Origin: Bacteroidota bacterium
GTDB taxonomy: Bacteria; Bacteroidota; Rhodothermia; Rhodothermales; UBA10348
NCBI GenBank assembly: GCA_018623785.1
Contig: JAAZVD010000098.1
Span: 1 to 6,138, forward strand
Length of the DNA: 6,138 nucleotides
Direction: 5' to 3'
Below the pieces are notes generated by a model, which did no database searches, was not told the DNA's origin, and worked only from the letters and a program-made list of their open reading frames with translations. Of this stretch, positions 1-6,138 are shown one piece after another (within the stretch, counting starts at the first letter, position 1; every line of letters starts with the position of its first letter). Position numbers and translations under genes: made by a program.

Positions 1-100
1 CATGATCCAGAAAGTATCCGGTTTGGGCTTGCGCCTCAGTGGGCATCAGAAATCCGACTACCAGACAGACAACGCCAACGGTCCGAAACGAGGAGTGCAT
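1..100 (-). CDS. N-terminus of an exported protein with signal peptide (partial, runs off the left edge)
   Basis: Reading the minus strand from the ATG at 100-98 gives 33 codons without a stop before the window edge. Seen: residues 1-25 form a classical Sec signal peptide, with a basic start (MHSSFR), a hydrophobic core VGVVCLVVGFLM at about 8-19, and an AQA cleavage motif at 23-25 followed by QTGYFLDH. C12 lies inside the hydrophobic core and is not placed like a lipobox cysteine, so an ordinary SPase I substrate is more likely than a lipoprotein. No Shine-Dalgarno sequence precedes the ATG, which matches the other genes here. The mature part visible is only eight residues, so the function cannot be named; a periplasmic, outer-membrane or secreted protein is all that can be said. 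It is divergent from the zinc-ribbon gene and points the same way as the operon at 5736-356. The alternative, a chance open frame, is less likely because the signal-peptide pattern is textbook. Confidence 0.65.
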   Translation of the reverse strand, partial: MHSSFRTVGVVCLVVGFLMPTEAQAQTGYFLDH

Positions 101-149
101 GACAATCGATATATTGTGGGGTAGTCACAGTCTACGCATTTCAACAACC
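101..149. promoter_or_regulatory. Short divergent intergenic region with AT-rich inverted repeat
   Basis: This 49-base gap separates the divergent starts at 100 (minus) and 150 (plus), so it should hold control signals for both. Seen: an AT-rich stretch at about 102-117 in which ACAAT (102-106) and ATTGT (113-117) form an inverted repeat around a 6-base centre, with ATCGAT (105-110) nested inside. The ATATAT stretch could also supply a -10 or -7 element in either direction, but I found no convincing TTG partner at the proper distance. Five-base arms are short and could be chance. The operator reading is inference. Confidence 0.25.
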
Positions 150-350
150 ATGTACGACCGTCCGCAACGCTTGGAATTGAGGCAACCCTTACCGAAGACT
201 CCCTCGTCTGAAGGGACACAGGAGAGTGCGCTGTCGAGTACCCATTACTGGGACTGGTGCCCGCGCTGCTCGAGTCGCCTCGAATCCATGAAGTGCAAAT
301 ACGTGTGTCGTCGTTGCGGCTACTTCATGTCCTGTGCCGACTTCGACTGA
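150..350 (+). CDS. Small cysteine-rich zinc-ribbon protein, 66 aa
   Basis: Seen: the C-terminal half carries CPRC at 37-40, C49, CRRC at 53-56 and C62 in the ending CGYFMSCADFD, while the N-terminal ~30 residues are polar and probably disordered. Two CxxC knuckles about 12 residues apart are the normal layout of a rubredoxin-like or zinc-ribbon fold binding one Zn(II) (family knowledge). No signal peptide or membrane segment is present, so it should be cytoplasmic. I recall similar tiny proteins ending in CGYY-SCADY in Rhodothermota-type genomes, but their role is not known to me; nucleic-acid or protein binding is only a guess. Start choice: ATG 150 lies after the divergent gap and lacks a Shine-Dalgarno sequence, like the neighbours. 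ATG 99 has AGGAG only 3 bases upstream and would overlap the divergent gene's start codon; GTG 39 would overlap its signal peptide. The gene converges on the DUF5916 gene with only 5 bases between stops. Confidence 0.75.
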   Translation: MYDRPQRLELRQPLPKTPSSEGTQESALSSTHYWDWCPRCSSRLESMKCKYVCRRCGYFMSCADFD

Positions 351-355
351 CCCGG

Positions 356-2617
356 TCATTCATAGACATCGAATAAGTAGGCGTATTTGATCGTGAGTCC
401 CTTGACGATAGGCTGGCCGGGGAACGTGTCGTTCATGGTCAGGCTGTCCAGCCTGTTGACGGAGTTGTATACGACAAAAAGCCCCGTATTCGCTGCCTGC
501 AACCATCCGAATCGGATGTTCATGGACCATTCCTCAGACTGATCATTGTATTGGCCGAGAGCCTGCAGGTAGATCCGAGGGGAAAAAGAATACGACGCGC
601 GCGCCCGAAACAGGTTGGTGATGAACGCACCACCGGGAAGGTCCACCCGGTTATGTCCCAAGGCGAATTCTGCCGTGATCTTCTCCCCGTAGCGGGCACT
701 GAGTTCCGGGACCCAGGCCGTTCGTTTTCCGCCGAAAAACCCACCCTGATTCAGGCGAATCTCGAACCGGACAGGACTACGCTCTGGCATCATGGCAACC
801 ATCTGCCATTCAGCATGTGAATAACTTCCTTCAGGCACGACTACGCCATCGGCAATTTCGAAAGCCGACCCGACGCCCTCAAGCGTCCAGTTCCTGCCGG
901 TGTGAATCTCGTATCCCGATCGCCACTCCCAGTGGTTGTCCACATGCAGATATCCGGTCTGCTGGAATCCGTCGCGTTTCCAATACCCTCTGTACGTGAC
1001 ATGAGGGCGAAGCTCCTGAAGCTGAAAGAAATCTGCTGGGCGGAACCGGGAAAAAACGGTGGTGGATACCTTCCGATAATCGGTTCGACGCAGGAACCCG
1101 ATACCGGGGTTGAAATCCTCCGCCACCTCCGTGTATCCAAACGAGAGGATACCCCGCTCGTTGGAGTAGGAGGCCATCAGGTGGCCGGCCTGTGCGTTAC
1201 CATCCAGCCCGGGCGTGTCCGAGCGTGCGTAGAACCCCGAGATGGTTCCGTATTCCCCAATACCCCATCGCCCATCTACCGCGTATACCCGGTTCCAGGC
1301 ATCGTTTGCTGCCAGTTCTCCCGTATCCATGCGGTTGGTGAACAGCACGCCGACGGCCGATCTGTTTTTCATTTCCCGAAGCAGCCGCGCTACACCAAAG
1401 TTGGAGGCTGCCAAAAGCGAGCCCACTGATTCAGTCTGCATCTCGAGAAGACCGACCTTCCACGCACCCACGCTTCCCGTCATGCGGACCCCGCCAAGAA
1501 TGGGTACCGTGGACCCATCCTCAGCGATGCCGATTCGGCGACTGAAGAAGACTTCCGTTTCACCACTTTCGCCGACGGAAAAGAGTCCTGCATTTTCGAG
1601 GAAAAACGGGCGCTTTTCCGGGAAAAAGAGCGAAAAGCGATCCAGATTGACTTGCTGTTCGTCAACTTCAACCTGAGCAAAATCCGTATTGAGGGTGGCA
1701 TCGAGCGTCAGGCTCGGTGTTATCGAGTATTTCAGATCGGCACCAAAATCAGCGCCGAGGTCCGTTTCCGGGCTTGCAACCGTGTAATCGTGCTGTGCCG
1801 AGGAAAGGGCATAGGGTAGCACCTTCAAATTCCGTGGAACCGGAACCTGAAGGTTCGAGAGGGTCCCTGCATGGGTTACCCGGGTCAGGGAAAACTGCCG
1901 CTCGAGAGGAGCCCAGAAGGCTGTTTCGTTATGGCGACGAATGGTCCGTTCGAAGTTGATTCCCCATGTCTGAAGGGCATCCTTCGGGAATCGAAGCGTC
2001 GTAAATGGGATGGCGAACTCTGCTACCCAGCCATGCTCCGTAACCCGTGTCACTACGTCCCAAGAAGCATCCCAATTGACATTCAGCCCACCACCAGACC
2101 CGCCGCTCATCCGGCCGCCGAAGCCGGTGCCACCCGAGGAGCCGATCAGCTGGGCATCATACTCGGCACCGGCCACGTTCGTACCAAACACAAACCCGTT
2201 TTGTTGATCGGAAAAGGTGTCCAGAATGAACCGGAAGCTGTCGGAGTCTCCCAATGAGGCATCCCTCCTGCGGTCGGATACAATCAAGGCTGAGGGATCG
2301 GGATCCAGCAATATGACGCCCAGATACAGCGTGCTGCCAAAGACACCCACTCTCACAAAGGTATCATAACTGGCTGGTTGACCATCGAAAGGCGTCGTCT
2401 GGGTAAAGCCGTTCACGTAGGGGACGCGCTCCCAGGCTGCATCGCCTTCAACGATGCCGTCCAGAACAGGTGCTGCCGGAAGGGTGACCGCCTGCGCTTC
2501 GGGTCGATTTGCCACCTGCGAAAATGCCGGGTGTACCCCTGTCAGAAACAGGCAGATAGCCAAGGTTGCCGTCCGTCGTGCCCAAGCAGGGACTGAAAAC
2601 GCGACTCGTGTAATCAT
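356..2617 (-). CDS. DUF5916 outer-membrane beta-barrel protein with CBM9-like N-terminal domain
   Basis: Seen, in the 753-residue product: a signal peptide at 1-33 (arginines, then TATLAICLFLTGV, cleavage likely after AFS before Q34); a CBM9-like beta-sandwich at about 45-250, opening with the typical APVLDGIVEGDAAW (49-62) and continuing with DSDSFRFILDTF (124-135) and GWVAEFAIPFTTLRF (196-210); then a long region of alternating beta strands to the end. Family hallmarks of DUF5916 are clear: DFAQVEVDEQQVNLDRF (312-328), FFPEKRPFFLENAGLF (331-346) and FNPGIGFLRR (502-511). The Gly/Ser-rich loop at 159-178 is probably a flexible excursion. The C-terminus IKYAYLFDVYE looks like a last barrel strand, though it ends in Glu rather than an aromatic residue. 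Length fits the family. Role: an outer-membrane barrel with a domain of carbohydrate-binding ancestry; true substrate unknown, and the CBM9 label does not prove glycan binding. Its ATG overlaps the upstream gene's TGA as ATGA, implying translational coupling. Confidence 0.9.
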   Translation of the reverse strand: MITRVAFSVPAWARRTATLAICLFLTGVHPAFSQVANRPEAQAVTLPAAPVLDGIVEGDAAWERVPYVNGFTQTTPFDGQPASYDTFVRVGVFGSTLYLGVILLDPDPSALIVSDRRRDASLGDSDSFRFILDTFSDQQNGFVFGTNVAGAEYDAQLIGSSGGTGFGGRMSGGSGGGLNVNWDASWDVVTRVTEHGWVAEFAIPFTTLRFPKDALQTWGINFERTIRRHNETAFWAPLERQFSLTRVTHAGTLSNLQVPVPRNLKVLPYALSSAQHDYTVASPETDLGADFGADLKYSITPSLTLDATLNTDFAQVEVDEQQVNLDRFSLFFPEKRPFFLENAGLFSVGESGETEVFFSRRIGIAEDGSTVPILGGVRMTGSVGAWKVGLLEMQTESVGSLLAASNFGVARLLREMKNRSAVGVLFTNRMDTGELAANDAWNRVYAVDGRWGIGEYGTISGFYARSDTPGLDGNAQAGHLMASYSNERGILSFGYTEVAEDFNPGIGFLRRTDYRKVSTTVFSRFRPADFFQLQELRPHVTYRGYWKRDGFQQTGYLHVDNHWEWRSGYEIHTGRNWTLEGVGSAFEIADGVVVPEGSYSHAEWQMVAMMPERSPVRFEIRLNQGGFFGGKRTAWVPELSARYGEKITAEFALGHNRVDLPGGAFITNLFRARASYSFSPRIYLQALGQYNDQSEEWSMNIRFGWLQAANTGLFVVYNSVNRLDSLTMNDTFPGQPIVKGLTIKYAYLFDVYE

Positions 2618-5600
2618 TCGTGGGTTGCACCGATGGTTTTGAGTGATTCCTGCGCAAGGACTACCCGCTGAAGCAGCTCATCATACTGAGCCTGCAGCTC
2701 CTGCAGGCGTTGATAGGCTTGATTTCCGGGTTTTTGGTCCGCTGCCATGACCATGCTGCGAAGATATCCTATCTGATTCTGAAGCATGGGTGGTGGATAG
2801 CTGTCCGAATTGTCCGTAACCAGGCGACCGCGGATCTCTTGAAGTTCGTGCACCGGATTGGCTTCAGCCTCGGCAAGGCGCCGCCGCCGATCCCGTCGAC
2901 CCGTTGGGGGCGTCTCAACCTCTTCCGGAGCGCGTTCCAGCAGATCATCAATCCGGTCCACCAGATCGGCGGCGGCGCCCTCCAGCGTGCGAATCTCCCA
3001 CGCCAAGGTGTACTGTTCCTTGAGGTCAGCAACAGAAACCCCTTCGGCCACCACCTTTGGGTCAGGGACGAGTTGGACGTCCACCTCGGCGGTCCAATTC
3101 CCTACGCTCAGTCGCGCTTGGTACATACCCGGCACGGCACGCAGGGCACCGACGGGCTTGCCGCTTGCACGTACAGGACCATCAATGGAGAAATCCCACA
3201 CAAAACGGTTCAATCCTGATTCCATGTCCAGTCCCTCCACCGGCGCGGGAGCCGCCTGCGGACCGCGCATCCCTTGCTCCGCTGCTTCGGGCTGGGATGA
3301 TGTCGTGTTGCGGAATTGCCGGACGGTGCGGCCCTCATGCAGGATCTCCAGGGTAATGTCGGCATCGGTTACCTCGGCCAGCCAGTAGTCGAAAACCACT
3401 CCTGCAGACGTGTACTGAGGATCAGCTGGACCCGCCCGACGGGCATATCGCCGCTCCAGAACTACCGTATCCGGAGCGATCAATCCAGGCAGGTCCGGAT
3501 CCATAAACCGACGCAGCGGCTCGATGCGATCCATGATCCAGAAGCCGCGGCCCATGGTGGAAAGCACGACATCGCCCCTGAAAATGCGTAGGTCCGTGAT
3601 CGGCGATGCCGGCAGGCCCTGATCGAATCGGTGCCACTGACCGCCATCATCGAGCGAAACGAACAGCCCGTATTCCGTTCCTGCAAACAGGAGCCCCTCC
3701 CGCTGCGGATCCTCCCGGACTACGCGCACGGGCGTATCGATCGGGATGCCATTTGAGCCGTCCGTCAGCCGCGTCCAGGTCGCCCCGAAATCATCCGTAC
3801 GGTAGGCATAGGGCTCGAAGTCATTGAGCAGGTATCTGTATCCGGCCACATACGCCGTCCCTGGATGGTGGGGACTCGGATCAATATGCTGGATCCTTCC
3901 CTCGGGCGGCATGCCAGGCGGTGTCACCTCTGTCCAGGTCGCTCCACCATCCCGTGTCAGATGTACGGGGCCATCGTTGGCACCGGTCCAGATGAGTCCT
4001 TCCACCAACGGGGATTCCTCAATGGCATACAGGGTGGAGTAATGCTCTTCTCCGGTGATATCCCGGGTGATGGGTCCGCCGGAAACAACCTGCCGTTCCG
4101 GTCGGAATGCCGTCAGATCCGGAGATACGGTCTCCCAGGTGATACCGCCATCGGTCGTTTTGTGCACGTACTGCGAGCCGTGGTAGACCGTGTTGGGATC
4201 GTGCGGGGAAACCTCAATCGGGACGGTCCGCTGGAACCGATAGGGCAATTCGGCCGGATTACGACCGTACATGTTCATGGCACCCACGTAATAATTGCGG
4301 GACTGCCCGGTACGATCCGAGTACAGATAGAAACGACCCTTGCAGTTCGAGTAGACGACCTCGGGATCTCCCGGTTTGGGCACGGCAGGACCTGTTTCGC
4401 AACCTCCAACCGCTTCCCAATACGCTTCCGGTCCGCCGACGCGGTTGCCGGTGACATTCGAAGGTACACGGATCGTCGTATTGTCCTGCTGACCGGCATA
4501 GAGCCAGTATGGATCCCGATCGTCGATATCCACCTGGTAGAGCTCGGCGGTCGGCTGGTTGTGCTGGGTGGACCATGATTGCCCACCATCCATCGTAACG
4601 TTCACCCCCCCGTCGTTGGACTGGATCCATATGTCAGGATCATCCGGATTGATCCAGATGTCGTGGTTATCGCCATGGGGCGTGGAGCGCCGCTCCCAGG
4701 TCTTTCCCCCGTCCCCGGATACGAAGAAGCGCGTGCTGCTGGCGAATACCTTGTCGGGATCGGTCGGGTCCACGTCGACATTCGTGTAGTAGAAGGGACG
4801 GTCCATCAACCCGTCGTGGGTGGAGACCAAGTGCCACGTCTCCCCTTCATCGTTGGAGCGGTATAAGCCTTCCTGATCCGGTGTGGTCTCAACGAGCGCA
4901 TACACGCGGCTCGGATCGGCCGGTGTGACGGCAAAATCGATCTTGCCGATCAAATGGTCCGGGAGACCCTCGGTCTTCATGTTCCAGGTTTCGCCGCCGT
5001 CGCGGGATACATAGATGCCGTTTTCGCTGCCATCATCCCCGGAAATGATGGTCCACGGCTTGCGTTCGGCGCGCCACATCGAAGCGTAAATCGTGGATGG
5101 ATCCGTCGGATGAAGCTCGAGATCTATTCCGCCGGTCTTGTCCGATACGAACAGGACATGATCCCAGGTGTCGCCACCATCGGTGGAGCGGAAAATGCCC
5201 CGCTCGGGGTTAATACCGAAGGGACTTCCGAGGGCCGCGACCCAAACGACCTCTGGATTGGTTGGATGGACCACCACGGCACCGATCTGCCCGGTATCCC
5301 GGAGCCCCATGAACTCCCAGGTTTCTCCGCCATCCGTAGACTTATACAGCCCGCGACCAATGATGACGTTGCTTCGGATACCATCGGATCCCGTGCCTAC
5401 GTAGATAATGTCCGGATCGGAGTCGGCGATATCGATCGAGCCTATGGAGCCGGTTTCGAAATAGCCGTCGGACAGGTTATGCCAGCTGGCACCGGCATCG
5501 GTCGTCTTCCACACACCACCACCGGTCGAGCCCATCACGAACATGTGCGGATCGGAGCGATGGCCAGCCACGGCCGTGACCCGTCCCCCGCGGGAGGGGC

Positions 5601-5736
5601 CCACGTACCTGAACTGAAGATCGCCGAATTGTTCGGTCAGCAAGGATATCTCCGGAACAGATGATTCCTGAGCGCTGGCGGAAGAGGCCGCCACCAGTAG
5701 TAGTACGATCAAAAGGAAAACCGGGGTGCGCAACAT
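2614..5736 (-). CDS. Exported sortilin/VPS10-like BNR-repeat beta-propeller protein, 1040 aa
   Basis: Seen: signal peptide 1-22 (MLRTPVFLLIVLLLVAASSA, cleavage after ASA before QES). A family-typical opening follows at about 41-79, FRYVGPSRGGRVTAV then GSTGGGVWKTTDAG. Eleven Asp-box motifs (S/T-x-D-x-G-x-T/S-W or variants) lie near 77, 132, 183, 243, 293, 339, 380, 526, 593, 646 and 693, marking propeller blades. The only two cysteines, 446 and 465, sit in GGCETG and SNCKGRF and could form a disulfide. From about 740 comes a non-propeller tail: an Ig-like beta region with LNRFVWDFS (843-851) and PGMYQARLSVG (869-879), then helices at about 900-960 and 1004-1036 with a basic patch RRDRRRR at 947-953. 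Relatives are often labelled glycosyl hydrolase or sortilin; I see no sialidase arginine triad, so a binding or scaffolding role is safer. No T9SS-type C-terminal domain is visible, suggesting a periplasmic or envelope-associated protein. ATG 5736 was chosen because the signal peptide begins there; a GTG at 5814 would add 26 residues before it. Confidence 0.92.
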   Translation of the reverse strand: MLRTPVFLLIVLLLVAASSASAQESSVPEISLLTEQFGDLQFRYVGPSRGGRVTAVAGHRSDPHMFVMGSTGGGVWKTTDAGASWHNLSDGYFETGSIGSIDIADSDPDIIYVGTGSDGIRSNVIIGRGLYKSTDGGETWEFMGLRDTGQIGAVVVHPTNPEVVWVAALGSPFGINPERGIFRSTDGGDTWDHVLFVSDKTGGIDLELHPTDPSTIYASMWRAERKPWTIISGDDGSENGIYVSRDGGETWNMKTEGLPDHLIGKIDFAVTPADPSRVYALVETTPDQEGLYRSNDEGETWHLVSTHDGLMDRPFYYTNVDVDPTDPDKVFASSTRFFVSGDGGKTWERRSTPHGDNHDIWINPDDPDIWIQSNDGGVNVTMDGGQSWSTQHNQPTAELYQVDIDDRDPYWLYAGQQDNTTIRVPSNVTGNRVGGPEAYWEAVGGCETGPAVPKPGDPEVVYSNCKGRFYLYSDRTGQSRNYYVGAMNMYGRNPAELPYRFQRTVPIEVSPHDPNTVYHGSQYVHKTTDGGITWETVSPDLTAFRPERQVVSGGPITRDITGEEHYSTLYAIEESPLVEGLIWTGANDGPVHLTRDGGATWTEVTPPGMPPEGRIQHIDPSPHHPGTAYVAGYRYLLNDFEPYAYRTDDFGATWTRLTDGSNGIPIDTPVRVVREDPQREGLLFAGTEYGLFVSLDDGGQWHRFDQGLPASPITDLRIFRGDVVLSTMGRGFWIMDRIEPLRRFMDPDLPGLIAPDTVVLERRYARRAGPADPQYTSAGVVFDYWLAEVTDADITLEILHEGRTVRQFRNTTSSQPEAAEQGMRGPQAAPAPVEGLDMESGLNRFVWDFSIDGPVRASGKPVGALRAVPGMYQARLSVGNWTAEVDVQLVPDPKVVAEGVSVADLKEQYTLAWEIRTLEGAAADLVDRIDDLLERAPEEVETPPTGRRDRRRRLAEAEANPVHELQEIRGRLVTDNSDSYPPPMLQNQIGYLRSMVMAADQKPGNQAYQRLQELQAQYDELLQRVVLAQESLKTIGATHE

Positions 5737-5943
5737 GTCGTTCGGGATAGTGGATGACGAGAAGCGTGCCAACCTACCAACGTCCCGGGCAGCGGTCAAC
5801 CCAGTGCCAGGCACCGGTCGGATTCATAACGTTCTCGATGGATCGTCGACCCGGAAGGACGTATCATGCCCGATCCCACCAAATAAGCGCCACTCACGGC
5901 CCGTCCATTTTTCAGGCTGCAGCCGATTTTTGCCCACTGAGTC
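5737..5943. other. Divergent intergenic region between the operon and the IadA-like gene
   Basis: These 207 bases contain no convincing coding region and should carry promoters for both divergent genes. Besides the promoter candidate at 5769-5799, a perfect 10-base palindrome GGCTGCAGCC lies at 5915-5924, followed directly by GATTTTTG (5925-5932). The latter resembles a Bacteroidota -7 element (TAnnTTTG, first base wrong) for the plus-strand gene at 5944, but no clear TTG lies about 20 bases upstream of it. The palindrome next to it could be an operator or a weak hairpin; it is too short to call a terminator. Nothing else stands out. Confidence 0.4.
5769..5799 (-). promoter_or_regulatory. Candidate Bacteroidota-type promoter for the sortilin/DUF5916 operon
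   Basis: On the minus strand TTG (5799-5797, within TTGACC) is followed after 20 bases by TAGGTTGG (5776-5769). This matches the Bacteroidota primary-sigma pattern TTG - 19 to 21 nt - TAnnTTTG at all but one defined -7 base. Read as sigma-70, it is TTGACC - 17 nt - TAGGTT, with a good -35 and a poor -10. Transcription would start near 5762, about 26 bases before the ATG at 5736 and well inside the longer GTG 5814 frame, which supports the shorter start. Based on pattern only. Confidence 0.35.
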
Positions 5944-6138
5944 ATGCTGATTTTGATCAAGAACGCAGACGTTTTTGCGCCGCAGCCGCTGGGCATCCGG
6001 CACGTGCTCGTTGCCGGAGGCCGTACCGAAGCGGAAATCCGGGAGTTGGCTACAATAGCCGGAGAGGCTGGTGTAGAAGAGATCTTGGTAGCCGACTGCG
6101 TTGGATACGAAAGTGAGCTGGGCCCCATGGGTGTGCCC
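5944..6138 (+). CDS. N-terminus of an amidohydrolase-superfamily protein, probably isoaspartyl dipeptidase-like (partial)
   Basis: Seen: 65 codons open to the right edge, with an in-frame TGA at 5938-5940 that makes ATG 5944 the first possible ATG. The opening MLILIKNADVFAPQPLGIRH followed by VLVAGGR closely resembles the small beta-sandwich of isoaspartyl dipeptidases (IadA, M38), where a LIKNA-VYAPE-LG-xxDILIAGGKI pattern is usual. The end, DCVGYESELGPMGVP, sits where the family has a strand leading to VPGLID-HVH, the first metal-ligand motif, just beyond the window. IadA releases beta-linked aspartate from isoaspartyl dipeptides in turnover of damaged proteins (family knowledge). The stretch between AGGR and the VP motif (28-63) is about ten residues longer than I recall for the E. 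coli enzyme and fits poorly, so another amidohydrolase or an imidazolonepropionase/dihydroorotase-like relative remains possible. No signal peptide; presumably cytoplasmic. It is divergent from the operon across 207 bases, and no Shine-Dalgarno sequence is visible. Confidence 0.6.
   Translation, partial: MLILIKNADVFAPQPLGIRHVLVAGGRTEAEIRELATIAGEAGVEEILVADCVGYESELGPMGVP

Noticed and set aside
39..149. Upstream extension of the zinc-ribbon protein from GTG 39 or ATG 99
   Set aside because: GTG 39 would overlap the signal peptide encoded on the other strand and ATG 99 would overlap that gene's start codon, leaving no divergent promoter space. AGGAG at 91-95 is only 3 bases from ATG 99, and other genes here do not use Shine-Dalgarno sequences.
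902..1429. Plus-strand open frame (175 codons) opposite the DUF5916 barrel
   Set aside because: The minus-strand frame carries the family hallmarks here; the plus-strand translation is low-complexity and featureless.
2710..3388. Overlapping plus-strand frames opposite the propeller's C-terminal tail
   Set aside because: Two competing frames in the same place, Arg/Ser-rich translations and no start context; they are shadows of the minus-strand gene.
3865..4578. Long plus-strand open frame (237 codons) opposite the propeller gene
   Set aside because: It lies wholly antisense to a gene with eleven recognisable Asp-boxes, its translation shows no domain or signal peptide, and long shadow frames are common opposite GC-rich repeat-coding DNA.
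3630..5510. Recurring short plus-strand DNA patterns resembling a direct-repeat or CRISPR-like array
   Set aside because: They are the reverse complements of Asp-box codons (TDGGxTW), irregularly spaced and diverged, explained fully by the protein repeats.
4954..5664. Second long plus-strand open frame (236 codons) opposite the propeller gene
   Set aside because: Same situation: fully antisense to the N-terminal propeller blades, with no recognisable motif of its own.
2614..5736. Annotation of the propeller protein as a sialidase or glycoside hydrolase
   Set aside because: Asp-boxes are structural and occur in many non-enzymatic propellers. I could not identify an arginine triad or catalytic Tyr/Glu arrangement, so the enzyme label is unsupported.
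5737..5814. N-terminal extension of the propeller protein from GTG 5814
   Set aside because: It would bury the signal peptide 26 residues inside the protein and place the start upstream of the likely promoter at 5769-5799.
5796..6128. Minus-strand frame (110 codons) covering the right-hand edge
   Set aside because: It runs antisense to the IadA-like N-terminus and through the promoter region; the translation is Ser/Pro-rich without any motif.
1..6138. A defence, toxin-antitoxin, mobile or otherwise new multi-gene system
   Set aside because: All five genes belong to housekeeping- or envelope-type families or are edge fragments. No transposase, integrase, reverse transcriptase, nuclease or toxin motif was seen, and no tRNA or attachment-site repeats.

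Overview
The window looks like ordinary chromosomal sequence from a moderately GC-rich Gram-negative bacterium of the Bacteroidota / Rhodothermota / Balneolota kind. Gemmatimonadota- or Acidobacteriota-like lineages, which carry the same families, are not excluded. The reasons are the family content (a sortilin/VPS10-like beta-propeller next to a DUF5916 outer-membrane barrel, and a tiny CPRC...CRRC zinc-ribbon protein), the absence of a well-placed Shine-Dalgarno sequence before all five chosen starts, and one Bacteroidota-like promoter (TTG - 20 nt - TAGGTTGG). This taxonomic placement is inference; no marker gene is present.

Layout, left to right. Positions 1-100 (minus) hold the first 33 codons of a secreted protein with a clear signal peptide; the rest lies outside the window. 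Positions 101-149 form a short divergent intergenic region. Positions 150-350 (plus) encode a 66-residue cysteine-rich zinc-ribbon protein. After a 5-base gap it converges on a two-gene minus-strand operon: the upstream gene (5736-2614) encodes a 1040-residue exported sortilin-like propeller with eleven Asp-box motifs, and it overlaps by ATGA the downstream gene (2617-356), a 753-residue exported protein with a CBM9-like N-terminal domain and a DUF5916 beta-barrel. Positions 5737-5943 are a divergent intergenic region with a plausible promoter for the operon. Positions 5944-6138 (plus) hold the first 65 codons of an amidohydrolase-superfamily protein resembling isoaspartyl dipeptidase (IadA).

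How they may work together: the two large proteins are both targeted to the envelope and appear translationally coupled, so a joint job at the outer membrane is likely. What they bind is unknown; a link to peptide or polymer scavenging is suggested only by the isoaspartyl-dipeptidase-like neighbour. I see no mobile element, CRISPR array, RNA gene or defence system, and nothing that amounts to a clearly new biological system. The items most worth a second look are the coupled propeller/barrel pair, the small zinc-ribbon gene lying between two minus-strand transcription units, and the two edge genes.
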